A DNA stretch of 53,866 bases from assembly GCA_016210115.1 (NCBI GenBank), contig JACQUW010000178.1, positions 1 through 53,866 of the forward strand. The letters are read 5' to 3'. Within the stretch, counting starts at the first letter, position 1. Each line of letters starts with the position of its first letter. The translations under genes were made by a program, and so were the position numbers. Under the pieces are notes generated by a model that worked only from the letters and a program-made list of their open reading frames with translations, was not told where the DNA came from and searched no databases. The stretch comes from Deltaproteobacteria bacterium (GTDB lineage Bacteria > Desulfobacterota > Binatia > UBA9968). Below, one piece after another: positions 17,488 to 26,048 of this stretch.

Positions 17488-18792
17488 TCACAATAGAGTC
17501 GGGGAATCTACGGCTGCCTCAAGGGCGCGCAGGGCTTTATTCATGAGATCGATGCGCCAGCTCAACTCCTCGTGTGCCGGAACATCGGGATTTCCTACCG
17601 GATAATGGAATTTGCTTCCGCCCATGATTCTTCCCACTCCGACTTGCGTGGCGACGTTAGAAAGGCAGGTGATGAGCACGACCGGGATCTCCTTTTTTTC
17701 GATCTCTCTTGCAATCGTAGCGCCGCTACGGGTGCCGGTACCTCACGTCGCGGTCAAAATTACCCCCTGAACGCCCGAATCAGACAGCTCTTTGGCGATG
17801 CCGGCGCCAATCTCCCGCATTTTGCTGGGCATGGCTCCGGTTCCGGTAGTGACATAGTAGTAATCGTGGAGCTTGCCGAATTTCCCCGAGCGCTCTAAAG
17901 ATCGCAGCGCATCGAGAGGAATCAGCCGGTCGGGGTCTTCGTTCACCGTCGAAGTGTCGTAACCCGTATGCATCGCTTCAAACTCGCCGCGCTGAAAATT
18001 GTTGAGCCCTTTGATCGAATACTTGAGGTATTTCGAGCCGCGAGTGCTTTCCAGACGGTCAGGATTGCCTTTCGGCACCAAGCCCCCTTCGGTGACAACA
18101 GCGAGAGTCGCGTGAGCGAGATCCCGGATAGCAGCGGGAATAGGATGGGGCGCGGACTCGATGCGCGGGATCTCGCTCTCGAAGTGGTTTCCTTTGAGCT
18201 TCGCGATGAGTAGATCGACGGCCCTGACGTAATCCGGCGCTTCAGCCTGGACGGTAAACCGGCGCGGAATTTTCAGGCAGTGTTCTTCTTTGAAGCGCTC
18301 GATCTCGTTGGCCTCGTTTGTGATGAGGAATTTTGTCAACTCGGCGAACTTTTTCAGGACGAGGTGCATCCCTGCGGCGGAGGAGCCCGTCTGAATGACA
18401 AAGACGTGGCGCCCGATCTCCCGCGTTCCTGGATTGTCTTCGTACATTCCGGTTAAGACCGGAATGCGGCGCCGCTCCCGCACGAAGCTGCAGGTCTTGG
18501 CACATGCCAAGCCATATCTTCCTGCATGAAACGCCGGACCGGCGATAAAAAGATCCGGCGCGAACTCTTCCAAAATCTTCGTGAGGGAAACCAGCGCGGA
18601 TTCCTCCTGTTCGTGGAAGTAGTTGTCCCCGCAAACAACCGTTCCATACTCCAGGCCGTGGTTCTTAATGAGGTTCAAAACTGCGATCCCGGGACCGATG
18701 GGCGTCGGTATGAAGAGAAGCTCGTGGCCCGCCCTCTCTTCCCCCCCGATGCCAGCGAAAAACTGATTCAGATAATGAAGGATTCTGAGCAT
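17488..18792 (-). CDS. Predicted selenoprotein: GrdB-like subunit of a glycine/sarcosine/betaine-reductase-type complex
   Basis: Component B of glycine-type reductases binds the substrate and forms a selenium-bound intermediate at a selenocysteine. The ATG at 18792 (GAGGTG upstream) gives the family opening MLRILHYLNQFFAGIGGEE, then VVCGDNYFHE and GPAFHAGRYGLACAKTC. The TGA at 17743-17745 falls at residue 350, after GVQGVILTAT. The same frame continues with GTGTRSGATIAREIEKKEIPVV to 17488. Total 434 residues matches GrdB. Characterised GrdB has UGTC followed by TRCGAT; here both cysteines are replaced (Gly and Ser), so selenocysteine would act without its usual partner. A 6-bp stem with loop GGC follows the TGA. 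It lies 10 bp after the GrdE-like gene. Physiological substrate unknown; no grdA, grdC or grdD is in the window. Confidence 0.85.
17716..17730 (-). promoter_or_regulatory. SECIS-like hairpin of the GrdB-like gene
   Basis: On the minus strand CGTAGC-GGC-GCTACG forms a perfect 6-bp stem. The loop starts 19 bases after the TGA and its first base is G. Distance and loop composition both match bacterial SECIS elements. Confidence 0.65.
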
Positions 18793-18802
18793 CGGCTTCA
18801 CC

Positions 18803-20089
18803 TCACGTTTCGTAAGCAGCCCGCAATGCGCTGGCTCCCATTTTGCACTGAGAACCGAAAAAAATCGTAGGCTCGAAGATGAAGAGCTTGCGCGGGTCCT
18901 GCATGGCTTTAAGGTGAAGATCGATGGTTTCTCCCCCCACAATGCTATCCATGGGAGGCAAATAGAGTTTTTCAGACCGGTTGCCACGACTGATTAAGGC
19001 ATTGGCCTCCTGAGGGTGGTCAACCAAAGGCCTTTCATAACCTTTCGCGCCGTTGTCTTCGTGGAGGACCGCGACGGTCTTGATTCCCTCTTCCTCGCAA
19101 GCCTTTACCGTCTGCATAAAATCAACTGTGGTGTTCCCGGTTCCCTCCATAATCGCGACGGCGCCATCGCCGCCCAAATTTTTCGCCAGTCGCGCGCTCC
19201 ACAGTCCCATCTTCTTTTTTTGCTCGAAGCTGTCGTTATAACCGCGCGACAGGATCACACCAAGGAAGTTGACGTCCTCGTTGTGCCTTCGGATCAGCTC
19301 TTCCACGAAGGGGCTTGAGCAGTGCAGGGAGGTGGGGATCTTCCGTTCGCTTTTATAATTCCCGCTCACCACAGCGCCGTCGAAAAACTCGTTTGGATGA
19401 ACGTAGCTGGGAAGTGTCCAGGATATCTCTTCGCCATAATAGAAAGTTCGGACAAAAGGGATCTGGCTCTGAATCTGATAAAGTAGAACCACGCTGGGAA
19501 GTTTCTTCTCCGGTTTTGCCAACTGGATCGCTCTTTGTTCCTGCTTGGCGCCGCTCTTTTCAATGCCCGGCAGCCAGCGACTGAGGCTTACGGCGATACT
19601 TCTCACCGCCTGGTCGAAGGCGCTGTTGGAAAGTGATGCGTCAGGCTTCAGCGTGAGGATCAAATGAAAAAAGTCCGAGCCGTAGGAATAGCGGGCGCCC
19701 AGTCCTGACATATCGATGATGCCTTCTCTGGGCCTCTCTAGCGGTGTCATGATCTCCAGGTGAGGGAAGATGCCCGTGATGGTGGTCAGCATATTCTTAA
19801 GGCGAAGTGTCCGGCCCGTTCCTACGAGCCGGGTCGAGGTATCAATACCGGGAAAAGTTTGCTGATCGCCCGCGGCCTTTGTTATGGGAAGGAAAGTATC
19901 GAGGACATGCATGATTCGCTTGGATTCACCGGGACGGGCAAGCTCCAAATGAACATCGATGTCGCGCGCGAGATGCTTGATGCGTTCCTGAATTTGCGCA
20001 GGGTCGAGATAGAGAGTCCCATCCTGGAGGCGGGTTTCATCTGCCCACTGAATATCTCCCAATTCAAAATCGCACAACTCTAAATGCAC
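18803..20089 (-). CDS. GrdE-like proprotein of a glycine/sarcosine/betaine-reductase-type complex
   Basis: A 428-residue homologue of the component B proprotein (GrdE/GrdG), which self-cleaves to two subunits carrying a pyruvoyl group that binds the substrate amine. The opening MHLELCDFELGDIQWADETRLQDGTLYLD, the block ELARPGESKRIMHVLDTFLP and REGIIDMSGLGARYSYGS follow the GrdE pattern. The middle and C-terminal parts show PFVEELIRRHNEDVNFLGVILSR and LPPMDSIVGG. Cys257 in TSLHCSSP is the best candidate for the pyruvoyl precursor, because cleavage there would give fragments of about the known sizes; this is inference. The GTG start has GGAG seven bases upstream. It is immediately followed by the GrdB-like selenoprotein gene. 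Confidence 0.85.
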   Translation of the reverse strand: MHLELCDFELGDIQWADETRLQDGTLYLDPAQIQERIKHLARDIDVHLELARPGESKRIMHVLDTFLPITKAAGDQQTFPGIDTSTRLVGTGRTLRLKNMLTTITGIFPHLEIMTPLERPREGIIDMSGLGARYSYGSDFFHLILTLKPDASLSNSAFDQAVRSIAVSLSRWLPGIEKSGAKQEQRAIQLAKPEKKLPSVVLLYQIQSQIPFVRTFYYGEEISWTLPSYVHPNEFFDGAVVSGNYKSERKIPTSLHCSSPFVEELIRRHNEDVNFLGVILSRGYNDSFEQKKKMGLWSARLAKNLGGDGAVAIMEGTGNTTVDFMQTVKACEEEGIKTVAVLHEDNGAKGYERPLVDHPQEANALISRGNRSEKLYLPPMDSIVGGETIDLHLKAMQDPRKLFIFEPTIFFGSQCKMGASALRAAYET

Positions 20090-20418
20090 CGTTCGACTCC
20101 GGCAAACCTTTCAGCTCCGCTAATGAAGAACTCTTCGATTCTCGCTCGGATCGACGGTTACGTCAAGGACAAAGATCCCCGAGTAGCCGTGAAGGCTCTT
20201 ATTAATTGCTTGATGTTATTGTTTTGTATCGACGCTACTGAAACAGAAAGATCTCAGTAGGCAAGTGATTATCGCGTTTCAAGACTGGAGTGAGCACGCC
20301 GGTCGTGTAACTGCAGCCTCCGGACGAGCTTGCGAGCGAAAAGAAGGGACCGGTGCACGCTGAATTAGCTGATCGAATATGGAAGTGGGATGATGGAAGC
20401 TCAGCGGCGAAGCTTCTC
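20090..20418. other. Intergenic stretch upstream of the grdE-like gene
   Basis: About 330 bp with no convincing gene. It presumably holds the promoter of the grdE-grdB-like unit, transcribed leftwards, and the 3' end of the membrane-protein gene. No clear terminator, sigma-54 site or repeat was seen. Confidence 0.4.
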
Positions 20419-20727
20419 TCACCTCAGCGCATCGGCTGTAGATGCCTTCCGGTCTTCTTGATAAAAAGACAACACGGTCAGAGAGACATGGAGAATTCCA
20501 CAGAAGGCGTAAATGGCCAGCGGCACCAATGATGCGGTAGAGGAACTCAGATAGCTTCCCCAGTAGAAGTAAAATCCCCAGAATAGTGTAAAAAGATAGG
20601 TCGCGATGAGAGACAGCTTCTTCCGACCGATGAAGACTAATACACCCATTGTGATCAGGAAGAGTGCGGACTGCCAGGCAAGGATCAATAGCTCAACGGG
20701 GCTGAGTTCCGAAAGAATTCCTTCCAT
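20419..20727 (-). CDS. Small membrane protein, function unknown
   Basis: A 102-residue hydrophobic protein with about three to four membrane segments (roughly 10-32, 38-60 and 65-88) and a charged C-terminal tail QEDRKASTADALR. The ATG at 20727 has GAGGTG eight bases upstream, a good ribosome site, and is preferred over the ATG fifteen bases earlier. No family was recognised. Neighbours do not suggest a role. Confidence 0.6.
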   Translation of the reverse strand: MEGILSELSPVELLILAWQSALFLITMGVLVFIGRKKLSLIATYLFTLFWGFYFYWGSYLSSSTASLVPLAIYAFCGILHVSLTVLSFYQEDRKASTADALR

Positions 20728-21160
20728 AATTTTACACCTCAAAGAGAGTTATCAATGATGACTGAAAAAGATGACCCAACGGGCTCAGATGAATAACGTT
20801 TTAGCAAAATGCAGACCGCTTCGTGCTTCGAACATCACATTGAAGAGTTGTTGCTATTTCAGTAGGTTACGCTGCCCGATTGGAATGGCTTTGATCGAGC
20901 CGAACCCTTTTCGACAAAATTTGGCACTTTATTCGGTCAGCGAGTGGGCAAAAATTTGCCCATACCCTTTGCGACCGACCACGGATCTCCGACCGTGAGC
21001 AGATAGAACGGAAGAATTTTCGATCAGCGAATCTTTTCAACGAAAGCCGCCGCTGCGCCCCATTTCTTCTTTCACCTCAAGTTCCTCTTCTTGTTCTTGC
21101 GAGGAACAGCGAAACAGGATAGGAACTCTTAGATGCCGGTGGCAAGGAGGGAGTCCATCC
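20728..21160. other. Intergenic region with the leader of the cold-shock gene
   Basis: About 430 bp without a supported gene, between divergently transcribed genes. The last 100 bp before the cold-shock start include a pyrimidine-rich stretch (21060-21110). A long untranslated leader is common for csp genes, but no defined element could be assigned. Confidence 0.35.
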
Positions 21161-21364
21161 ATGACCGGGACGATCAAGAAGATCATCAGACAAAAGGGAT
21201 ACGGCTTCATAATGCCAGACGATGGTTCCGATGAGGTGTTCTTTCATCGCGGAAGCCTGGCTCCGCGCACTCAATTCGAGGACTTCAACGAAGGCGACAG
21301 CGTTCAATTTCAGATCCGTCGCGGGGATAAGGGGCCGGTAGCTTTTGATTTGAAGATCCGCTAG
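21161..21364 (+). CDS. Cold-shock domain protein
   Basis: A 67-residue CspA-family single-stranded nucleic-acid binding protein. RNP1 appears as KGYGFI near residue 12 and RNP2 as VFFHRGS near residue 26, followed by EGDSVQFQIRRGDKGPVAFDLKIR. It opens with TGTIKKIIRQKG rather than the usual NGTVKWFN, and the loop is slightly shortened, so it is a divergent member. AAGGAGGG precedes the ATG by about ten bases. A small unknown gene follows 22 bp downstream. Confidence 0.9.
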   Translation: MTGTIKKIIRQKGYGFIMPDDGSDEVFFHRGSLAPRTQFEDFNEGDSVQFQIRRGDKGPVAFDLKIR

Positions 21365-21386
21365 GCGTTTTGAGAGGAGAACGTTC

Positions 21387-21689
21387 ATGGAGAAATGGTT
21401 TTCCCTGTCTCCTAACCGTCTTGTTTTTGACGTCGCCTCGCGCCTGGGCTCGCTGGAGGGGTACCTTTACGCTGAAGAGAAGGTTGAAAAGAGCTATCTT
21501 TCCGGTTGGCTGAAAAATATTGACGCCGAATTCAAAAACGTTCCCTCTGAGTTACGGAACGACATTACCGAAGATTACCTGGCGATCCTTGGAAAAGTCC
21601 ATGCCCTGCTTGCAAAACTTTACGGAGACCAGGACGCGCACACCGTCGAGGTGAGCCGGATGATTGCCGATCAAGACAGAGGCTCCTGA
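21387..21689 (+). CDS. Hypothetical protein
   Basis: A soluble, mostly helical, acidic protein of 100 residues with no recognised domain. GAGGAG lies seven bases before the ATG, and the gene follows the cold-shock gene by 22 bp on the same strand, so the two are probably co-transcribed. The sequence starts MEKWFSLSPNRLVFDVASRLGS and contains a helical segment around LAILGKVHALLAKLYGDQ. No signal peptide or membrane segment is visible. Confidence 0.6.
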   Translation: MEKWFSLSPNRLVFDVASRLGSLEGYLYAEEKVEKSYLSGWLKNIDAEFKNVPSELRNDITEDYLAILGKVHALLAKLYGDQDAHTVEVSRMIADQDRGS

Positions 21690-21853
21690 AGGAGTACCGC
21701 AGTAAGAGACCGGTTCCCGGAGCGAAAAAGGCCGCAACCTTCTCCCAACAGAACTACCAGATCGAGCCATCCACGCTAATCGCGCGCAGGTTTACTTTCA
21801 AAATCGAAGTGCTAAGGTTTTTCTAGAAGGGGCTATTCTATGGGAGGCTATAT

Positions 21854-22154
21854 GTATGCGCTCCATCGAAGGCATTCATCGTTACAAGACCGACCGGACC
21901 TTTGGTCTAAAGGTTATGGAGCGACATCTTCGCATCCAGGATGCCGACACGATCAGACCGCGTACGACTACTATGCGCCGAAGACTTCGCTGATCCCTTA
22001 TGTGAACCTCAAAGGGATCAAGTTTCTTTTGAACACGATCGCTGAGACAAACCCGAAAGCAAAGAAATTAAGGCCTGAGGCAATCGTGGACCATCCCATC
22101 CTGCAGGAGATCGAGATGAGCGGCTTCGCAAAGCAAAGCGCATCCGGAAAATAG
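21854..22154 (+). pseudogene. Relic of an NMT1-type ABC substrate-binding protein (C-terminus, frameshifted)
   Basis: Two frames together resemble the last 95 residues or so of the NMT1/SsuA-like binding proteins seen elsewhere in this window. The first frame gives IHRYKTDRTFGLKVMERHLRI up to about 21950. The second gives AYDYYAPKTSLIPYVNLKGI, then LLNTIAETNPKAKKLRPEAIVD and EIEMSGFAKQ to the stop at 22154. The change of frame lies near 21950-21960. The N-terminal two thirds, including the signal peptide, are absent. It is a dead fragment, probably left by deletion. Confidence 0.65.
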
Positions 22155-22182
22155 TCACTGACTTATTTGTTTTCATAAAGCG

Positions 22183-24225
22183 ATGGGCGCAAACCGCTTA
22201 ATTCACGAAACCAGTCCCTATCTTCGGCAACACGCGGACAACCCGGTAGACTGGTATCCCTGGGGAGAAGAGGCCTTTGCCAGAGCAAGGAGGGAGAATA
22301 AAGCCATTCTCTTGAGTATCGGCTACTCCGCCTGCCACTGGTGTCACGTCATGGAGCATGAGTCTTTCGAAAACCAGGATATTGCTAGATCGATGAACGA
22401 GAATTTCGTCAATATCAAGGTCGATCGGGAGGAGCGACCGGACCTGGATGAAATTTATATGAATGCCGTGCAGATGCTCACCGGTCGTGGTGGTTGGCCC
22501 ATGACTGTATTTCTCACGCCTGAAGGCAGGCCATTCTACGGCGGCACCTATTACCCGCCTGAGGATCGTTATGGTGTGCCTGGTTTTCCGAAGATCCTTC
22601 GGGCTGTGGCTGAGGCTTATAGAGAAAGGTCCGAGGAAATTGACAAAAGAGCCGCCGAGCTTGTCAATGCCCTTAAAGGTCTGGCTAAGGTTGAGGAGAG
22701 CCAGCGCCCATTCTCTGGTGACCTTCTGAGGCGGAGCGCAGAGCAGCTTTCACGGAACTATGATCCGAATTACGGCGGGTTGGGGCGGGCTCCTAAGTTT
22801 CCCAATACCGGCGCCTTTGAGGTCTTTCTCCGCTATTACTGGAAATCGAAAGACCAGCGCTTTTTGGATATGGTGACTCATACCCTGACCCAAATGGCGC
22901 TCGGTGGTATCTACGACCATCTCGGAGGAGGATTCCATCGTTACTCGGTGGATGAGAGATGGCTCGTTCCGCATTTCGAGAAAATGCTCTACGATAACGC
23001 GCAGCTCATCCTGATCCACGCTCAGGCGTTTTGCGTAACACGAAATCCTCTTTTCAGGCGAGTCATCGATGAAACTTTAGACTATCTATTGCGTGAGATG
23101 CTACAGCCCGAAGGAGGCTTCTATTCCACCCAGGATGCTGACAGCGAGGGTGAAGAAGGGAAATTCTTTGTTTGGACGCGCGAAGAGATCGTGAGAATTC
23201 TCGGGGACGAAACGGGCGCGGTTTTCTGCCGTATTTATGACGTGAGCGAAACCGGGAACTTTGAAGGTAAGAACATCGTGCATCCTATTATGACCGCCGA
23301 GCAGGCCAGCAAATACTTCAAGCGTGACATCTCCGAAATTGAGGACCTTATTGCTGCAGCGAGGAAAACGCTCTTTCAGGAAAGAGAAAGGAGGCCGAAG
23401 CCTTTCCGCGACGAAAAGATCTTGGCTTCTTGGAACGGGCTCATGCTCTCTGCGTTGGCGGAAGCGTTAAAGTTGTCGTTTCACGCTGGCACTATCCAGG
23501 CGGCCGAGAAGACAGTGGGTTTTATCTTCGCACGGATGTTTCAGGGTGAGATGCTTTTTCACTCCTATAAAGACCGGCAGGCGAAGAATCCTGGTTATCT
23601 GGATGATTATGCCTTCCTGGCGGCTGGTCTGATTAATCTCCACGAGGTGCTTCCCGGACGCGGCTATATGGAGCGCGCCTTACAGATTGTGGAGAAGATG
23701 ATCCGCGAGTTCTGGGATGAACGAGAAGGGGGATTTTTTTATTCCGGTGTGTCTCATGAGCCACTCATTACCCGGACCAAGCCGTTCTTTGATGGTTCTG
23801 TTCCGTCCGGGAACTCGATAGCCGCTCAAGTATTGCTCAAGTTATATCACCACACCGGTCGCGAGGAATACCTCAAGATGGCCGAGAGACTGCTTCGTCT
23901 CTGCTACGACGGCATCGAGAAGCAGGCTTTTGGCTTTGCTCATATGCTCGCGGCTTTCGATTTCTACATGGAGAAACCAAAGGAGATTGTGCTGTTGGGG
24001 GACGAAAGCGATCCCGGGACAAAAGAGCTGCTACAAAAGATCCACAGCGTTTACCTACCGAATAAGATTCTGCAACTTGGAAAGTCGCCTCAGGCGTTGG
24101 GCTCTCCGCTCCTGGCAGGGAAGACTCAAGTTGCAGGCAAACCCACAGTCTTCGTATGTCACAATTTCACCTGCTCCCTGCCAGTCACGGAATGGGAGGA
24201 ACTAAAACCGCTGCTCGAACGATGA
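22183..24225 (+). CDS. DUF255 thioredoxin-fold protein with six-hairpin glycosidase-like domain (YyaL/SPATA20 type)
   Basis: A 680-residue homologue of bacterial YyaL and mammalian SPATA20. Residues 1-160 form a thioredoxin-like domain with the CHWC motif in [23 protein letters not shown], followed by [20 protein letters not shown] and [13 protein letters not shown]. The rest is an alpha/alpha barrel of the kind found in N-acylglucosamine epimerase-like enzymes, with blocks [32 protein letters not shown] and [15 protein letters not shown]. Length is normal and the frame is intact. The biochemical role of the family is not settled. The ribosome site is weak. Confidence 0.92.
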   Translation: MGANRLIHETSPYLRQHADNPVDWYPWGEEAFARARRENKAILLSIGYSACHWCHVMEHESFENQDIARSMNENFVNIKVDREERPDLDEIYMNAVQMLTGRGGWPMTVFLTPEGRPFYGGTYYPPEDRYGVPGFPKILRAVAEAYRERSEEIDKRAAELVNALKGLAKVEESQRPFSGDLLRRSAEQLSRNYDPNYGGLGRAPKFPNTGAFEVFLRYYWKSKDQRFLDMVTHTLTQMALGGIYDHLGGGFHRYSVDERWLVPHFEKMLYDNAQLILIHAQAFCVTRNPLFRRVIDETLDYLLREMLQPEGGFYSTQDADSEGEEGKFFVWTREEIVRILGDETGAVFCRIYDVSETGNFEGKNIVHPIMTAEQASKYFKRDISEIEDLIAAARKTLFQERERRPKPFRDEKILASWNGLMLSALAEALKLSFHAGTIQAAEKTVGFIFARMFQGEMLFHSYKDRQAKNPGYLDDYAFLAAGLINLHEVLPGRGYMERALQIVEKMIREFWDEREGGFFYSGVSHEPLITRTKPFFDGSVPSGNSIAAQVLLKLYHHTGREEYLKMAERLLRLCYDGIEKQAFGFAHMLAAFDFYMEKPKEIVLLGDESDPGTKELLQKIHSVYLPNKILQLGKSPQALGSPLLAGKTQVAGKPTVFVCHNFTCSLPVTEWEELKPLLER

Positions 24226-24258
24226 TGGGGCTCCCGCTCGCGTCGCGAAGAAGGTGAG

Positions 24259-25134
24259 CTACAACACCTCCGATGCGGGGTTAATCTTGCCTGCCGTGAT
24301 AGTCTCGACAATGCGCTGCAGATCGGCCGGAGAATAGTATTCGATTTCGATCCGTCCACGCACAGCCTTTGGCCTCTGCAAAACGCGCACCCTGGTACCG
24401 AGACGACGTTGGAGCCCCTCTACCACGGCGCGAAGGTTAGGATCAGAAAATGGAGTTTCTTTTGTCCTTCTCCTGAGCGATTTGAAGCGTCTGACGAGTC
24501 TCTCCGCTTCACGCGTTGTAAGTCCCTTTGCAATGACCTCTCTTGCGGCGGCCACAATCGCGGCCTCTCCCTGCAGCCCTAGAAGGGCTCGTGCCTGGCC
24601 GGCGGGTAGTCTTCCGGCGGCCACCTCCTGCTGTACTTCTGTAGGAAGAAGCAGCAGGCGCACGGAGTTTGCAATGGCCGGCCTGCTTTTTCCCACCCTC
24701 TCGGCAATTTCCTCCTGACTCCAGTTAAACTCCTCCTGAAGCCGGCGATAAGCACTCGCTTCCTCAATGGCATTAAGGTCTTGTCGCTGAATGTTTTCTA
24801 TCAATGCCAGTTGGAGAGCCTCCTGGTCCGACGCCTGTCTCAAAACCACCGGGACCTGTTTAAGTCCGGCCTTGAGTGCTGCCCGAAGTCTCCTCTCTCC
24901 GGCGATAAGCTCATAGCCCCCGCCGCTCTGGCGGACGAGTAGAGGCTGTATGATGCCGTTTTCTTTCACCGATGCCGCGAGCTCACTGATCGTCTCTTCT
25001 TGGAAAAGGCGCCGGGGTTGAAATCGATTGGGCGAAATTCGGTCGATGTCGACATGAAGAACTGGCGCCTCTTCTGATGCTTGCACTTCGGGAATGAGGG
25101 CACTTAGCCCCTTACCCAGGCCTTTCTTCTGCAC
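24259..25134 (-). CDS. parB: Chromosome-partitioning protein ParB (Spo0J)
   Basis: A ParB-family CTPase clamp that loads at parS sites and helps segregate the origin. The start region QKKGLGKGLSALIPE is typical. Residues about 30-110 hold the N-terminal CTP-binding domain with SVKENGIIQPLLVR and GERRLRAALKAG. ALIENIQRQDLNAIEEASAYRRL precedes the helix-turn-helix SQEEIAERVGKSRPAIANSVRLLLLP. The C-terminal part is the dimerisation domain. The GTG at 25134 is preferred to the ATG at 25152 because GGGGAGG lies nine bases before it. It overlaps the parA end by 23 bp. Confidence 0.95.
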   Translation of the reverse strand: MQKKGLGKGLSALIPEVQASEEAPVLHVDIDRISPNRFQPRRLFQEETISELAASVKENGIIQPLLVRQSGGGYELIAGERRLRAALKAGLKQVPVVLRQASDQEALQLALIENIQRQDLNAIEEASAYRRLQEEFNWSQEEIAERVGKSRPAIANSVRLLLLPTEVQQEVAAGRLPAGQARALLGLQGEAAIVAAAREVIAKGLTTREAERLVRRFKSLRRRTKETPFSDPNLRAVVEGLQRRLGTRVRVLQRPKAVRGRIEIEYYSPADLQRIVETITAGKINPASEVL

Positions 25135-25903
25135 GACGGTTTGCCTCCCCATTCCGAAGTATTTCTCTTGCCAATTTTAGATAATCTTGAGCGCCCACGG
25201 AATGAACGTCATAGAGGAGGGCTGGCTTCCCATGGCTTGGACTTTCGCTCAGGCGAACGTTACGGTGTATGACCGTCTCAAAGACACGGCCAGGGAAATG
25301 GGACCTGACTTCCTCGGCGACCTCATGCGCGAGGCGGTTTCTCGTATCAAACATGGTCAGCAGTATACCTTCAAGCACCAGCCCCGGGTTGAGGTTTTTT
25401 TGCACGAGCCTGACTGTCTCCAGAATCGAGCTCAATCCCTCGAGCGCGTAATATTCACACTGGAGAGGTACAATCAGGGAATCCGCAGCCGTAAGCGCGT
25501 TCAAGGTGAGAAGCCCCAGGGAAGGAGGGCAGTCGAGCAGGACGTACTCGAAATTGTGCGAGACCTCCTTAAGCGCTTCTTTCAGTCTTAGCTCTCGGCG
25601 TTCTGTATTCACAAGTTCGATTTCAGCGCCGATCAAATCCCTTGTCGCTGGCGCAACGAAGAGAAACGGGAGTTCCGATTTGCCGAGGATCTCACTGAGG
25701 GAAACTTCTCCTATTAGAACGTTATAAAGGCTTTGCTGAAGCCTAGAGCGGTCAATGCCCAACCCCGTGGTACTGTTTCCTTGCGGGTCGACATCGATAA
25801 GGGCGGTTTTTTTTTCAGCGACCGCAAGGGAGGCCGCAAGATTGACTGCCGTAGTCGTCTTGCCAACACCGCCTTTTTGATTGGCTATCGCGATTATGGA
25901 CAT
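25112..25903 (-). CDS. parA: Chromosome-partitioning ATPase ParA (Soj)
   Basis: A 263-residue Walker-type ATPase that works with ParB in origin segregation. The deviant Walker A motif is in IANQKGGVGKTTTAVNLAASLA, followed by the A' region ALIDVDPQGNSTTGLG and the Walker B region YVLLDCPPSLGLLTLNALTAAD. Length and order are those of the chromosomal Soj group without an N-terminal DNA-binding domain. A near-consensus parS site lies about 90 bp upstream. It follows mnmG on the same strand, the arrangement found near many bacterial origins. Confidence 0.96.
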   Translation of the reverse strand: MSIIAIANQKGGVGKTTTAVNLAASLAVAEKKTALIDVDPQGNSTTGLGIDRSRLQQSLYNVLIGEVSLSEILGKSELPFLFVAPATRDLIGAEIELVNTERRELRLKEALKEVSHNFEYVLLDCPPSLGLLTLNALTAADSLIVPLQCEYYALEGLSSILETVRLVQKNLNPGLVLEGILLTMFDTRNRLAHEVAEEVRSHFPGRVFETVIHRNVRLSESPSHGKPALLYDVHSVGAQDYLKLAREILRNGEANRRAEERPG

Positions 25904-25989
25904 TTATTCAATGATATCAATATGTTACGTACGTAATAGCTGTCGTATTCTTCTATCATGGCCCGGCCACAAAAGTAAAGCGAAAACTT

Positions 25990-26005
25990 TTTTTCACGTG
26001 AAACA
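25990..26005. promoter_or_regulatory. parS site upstream of parA
   Basis: TTTTTCACGTGAAACA differs from the parS consensus TGTTTCACGTGAAACA at one position. It lies in the short gap between mnmG and parA, where such sites are common. An identical 16-mer lies at 27935. Confidence 0.85.
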
Positions 26006-26048
26006 TAATTCCGTGGAGTTACCAGCCAGTACGAAAGTACATCCGCCT

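Noticed and set aside
17488..17679. A separate small gene after the GrdB-like coding region
   Set aside because: It is in the same frame as the GrdB-like protein and matches its C-terminus, so it is the part after the selenocysteine codon.
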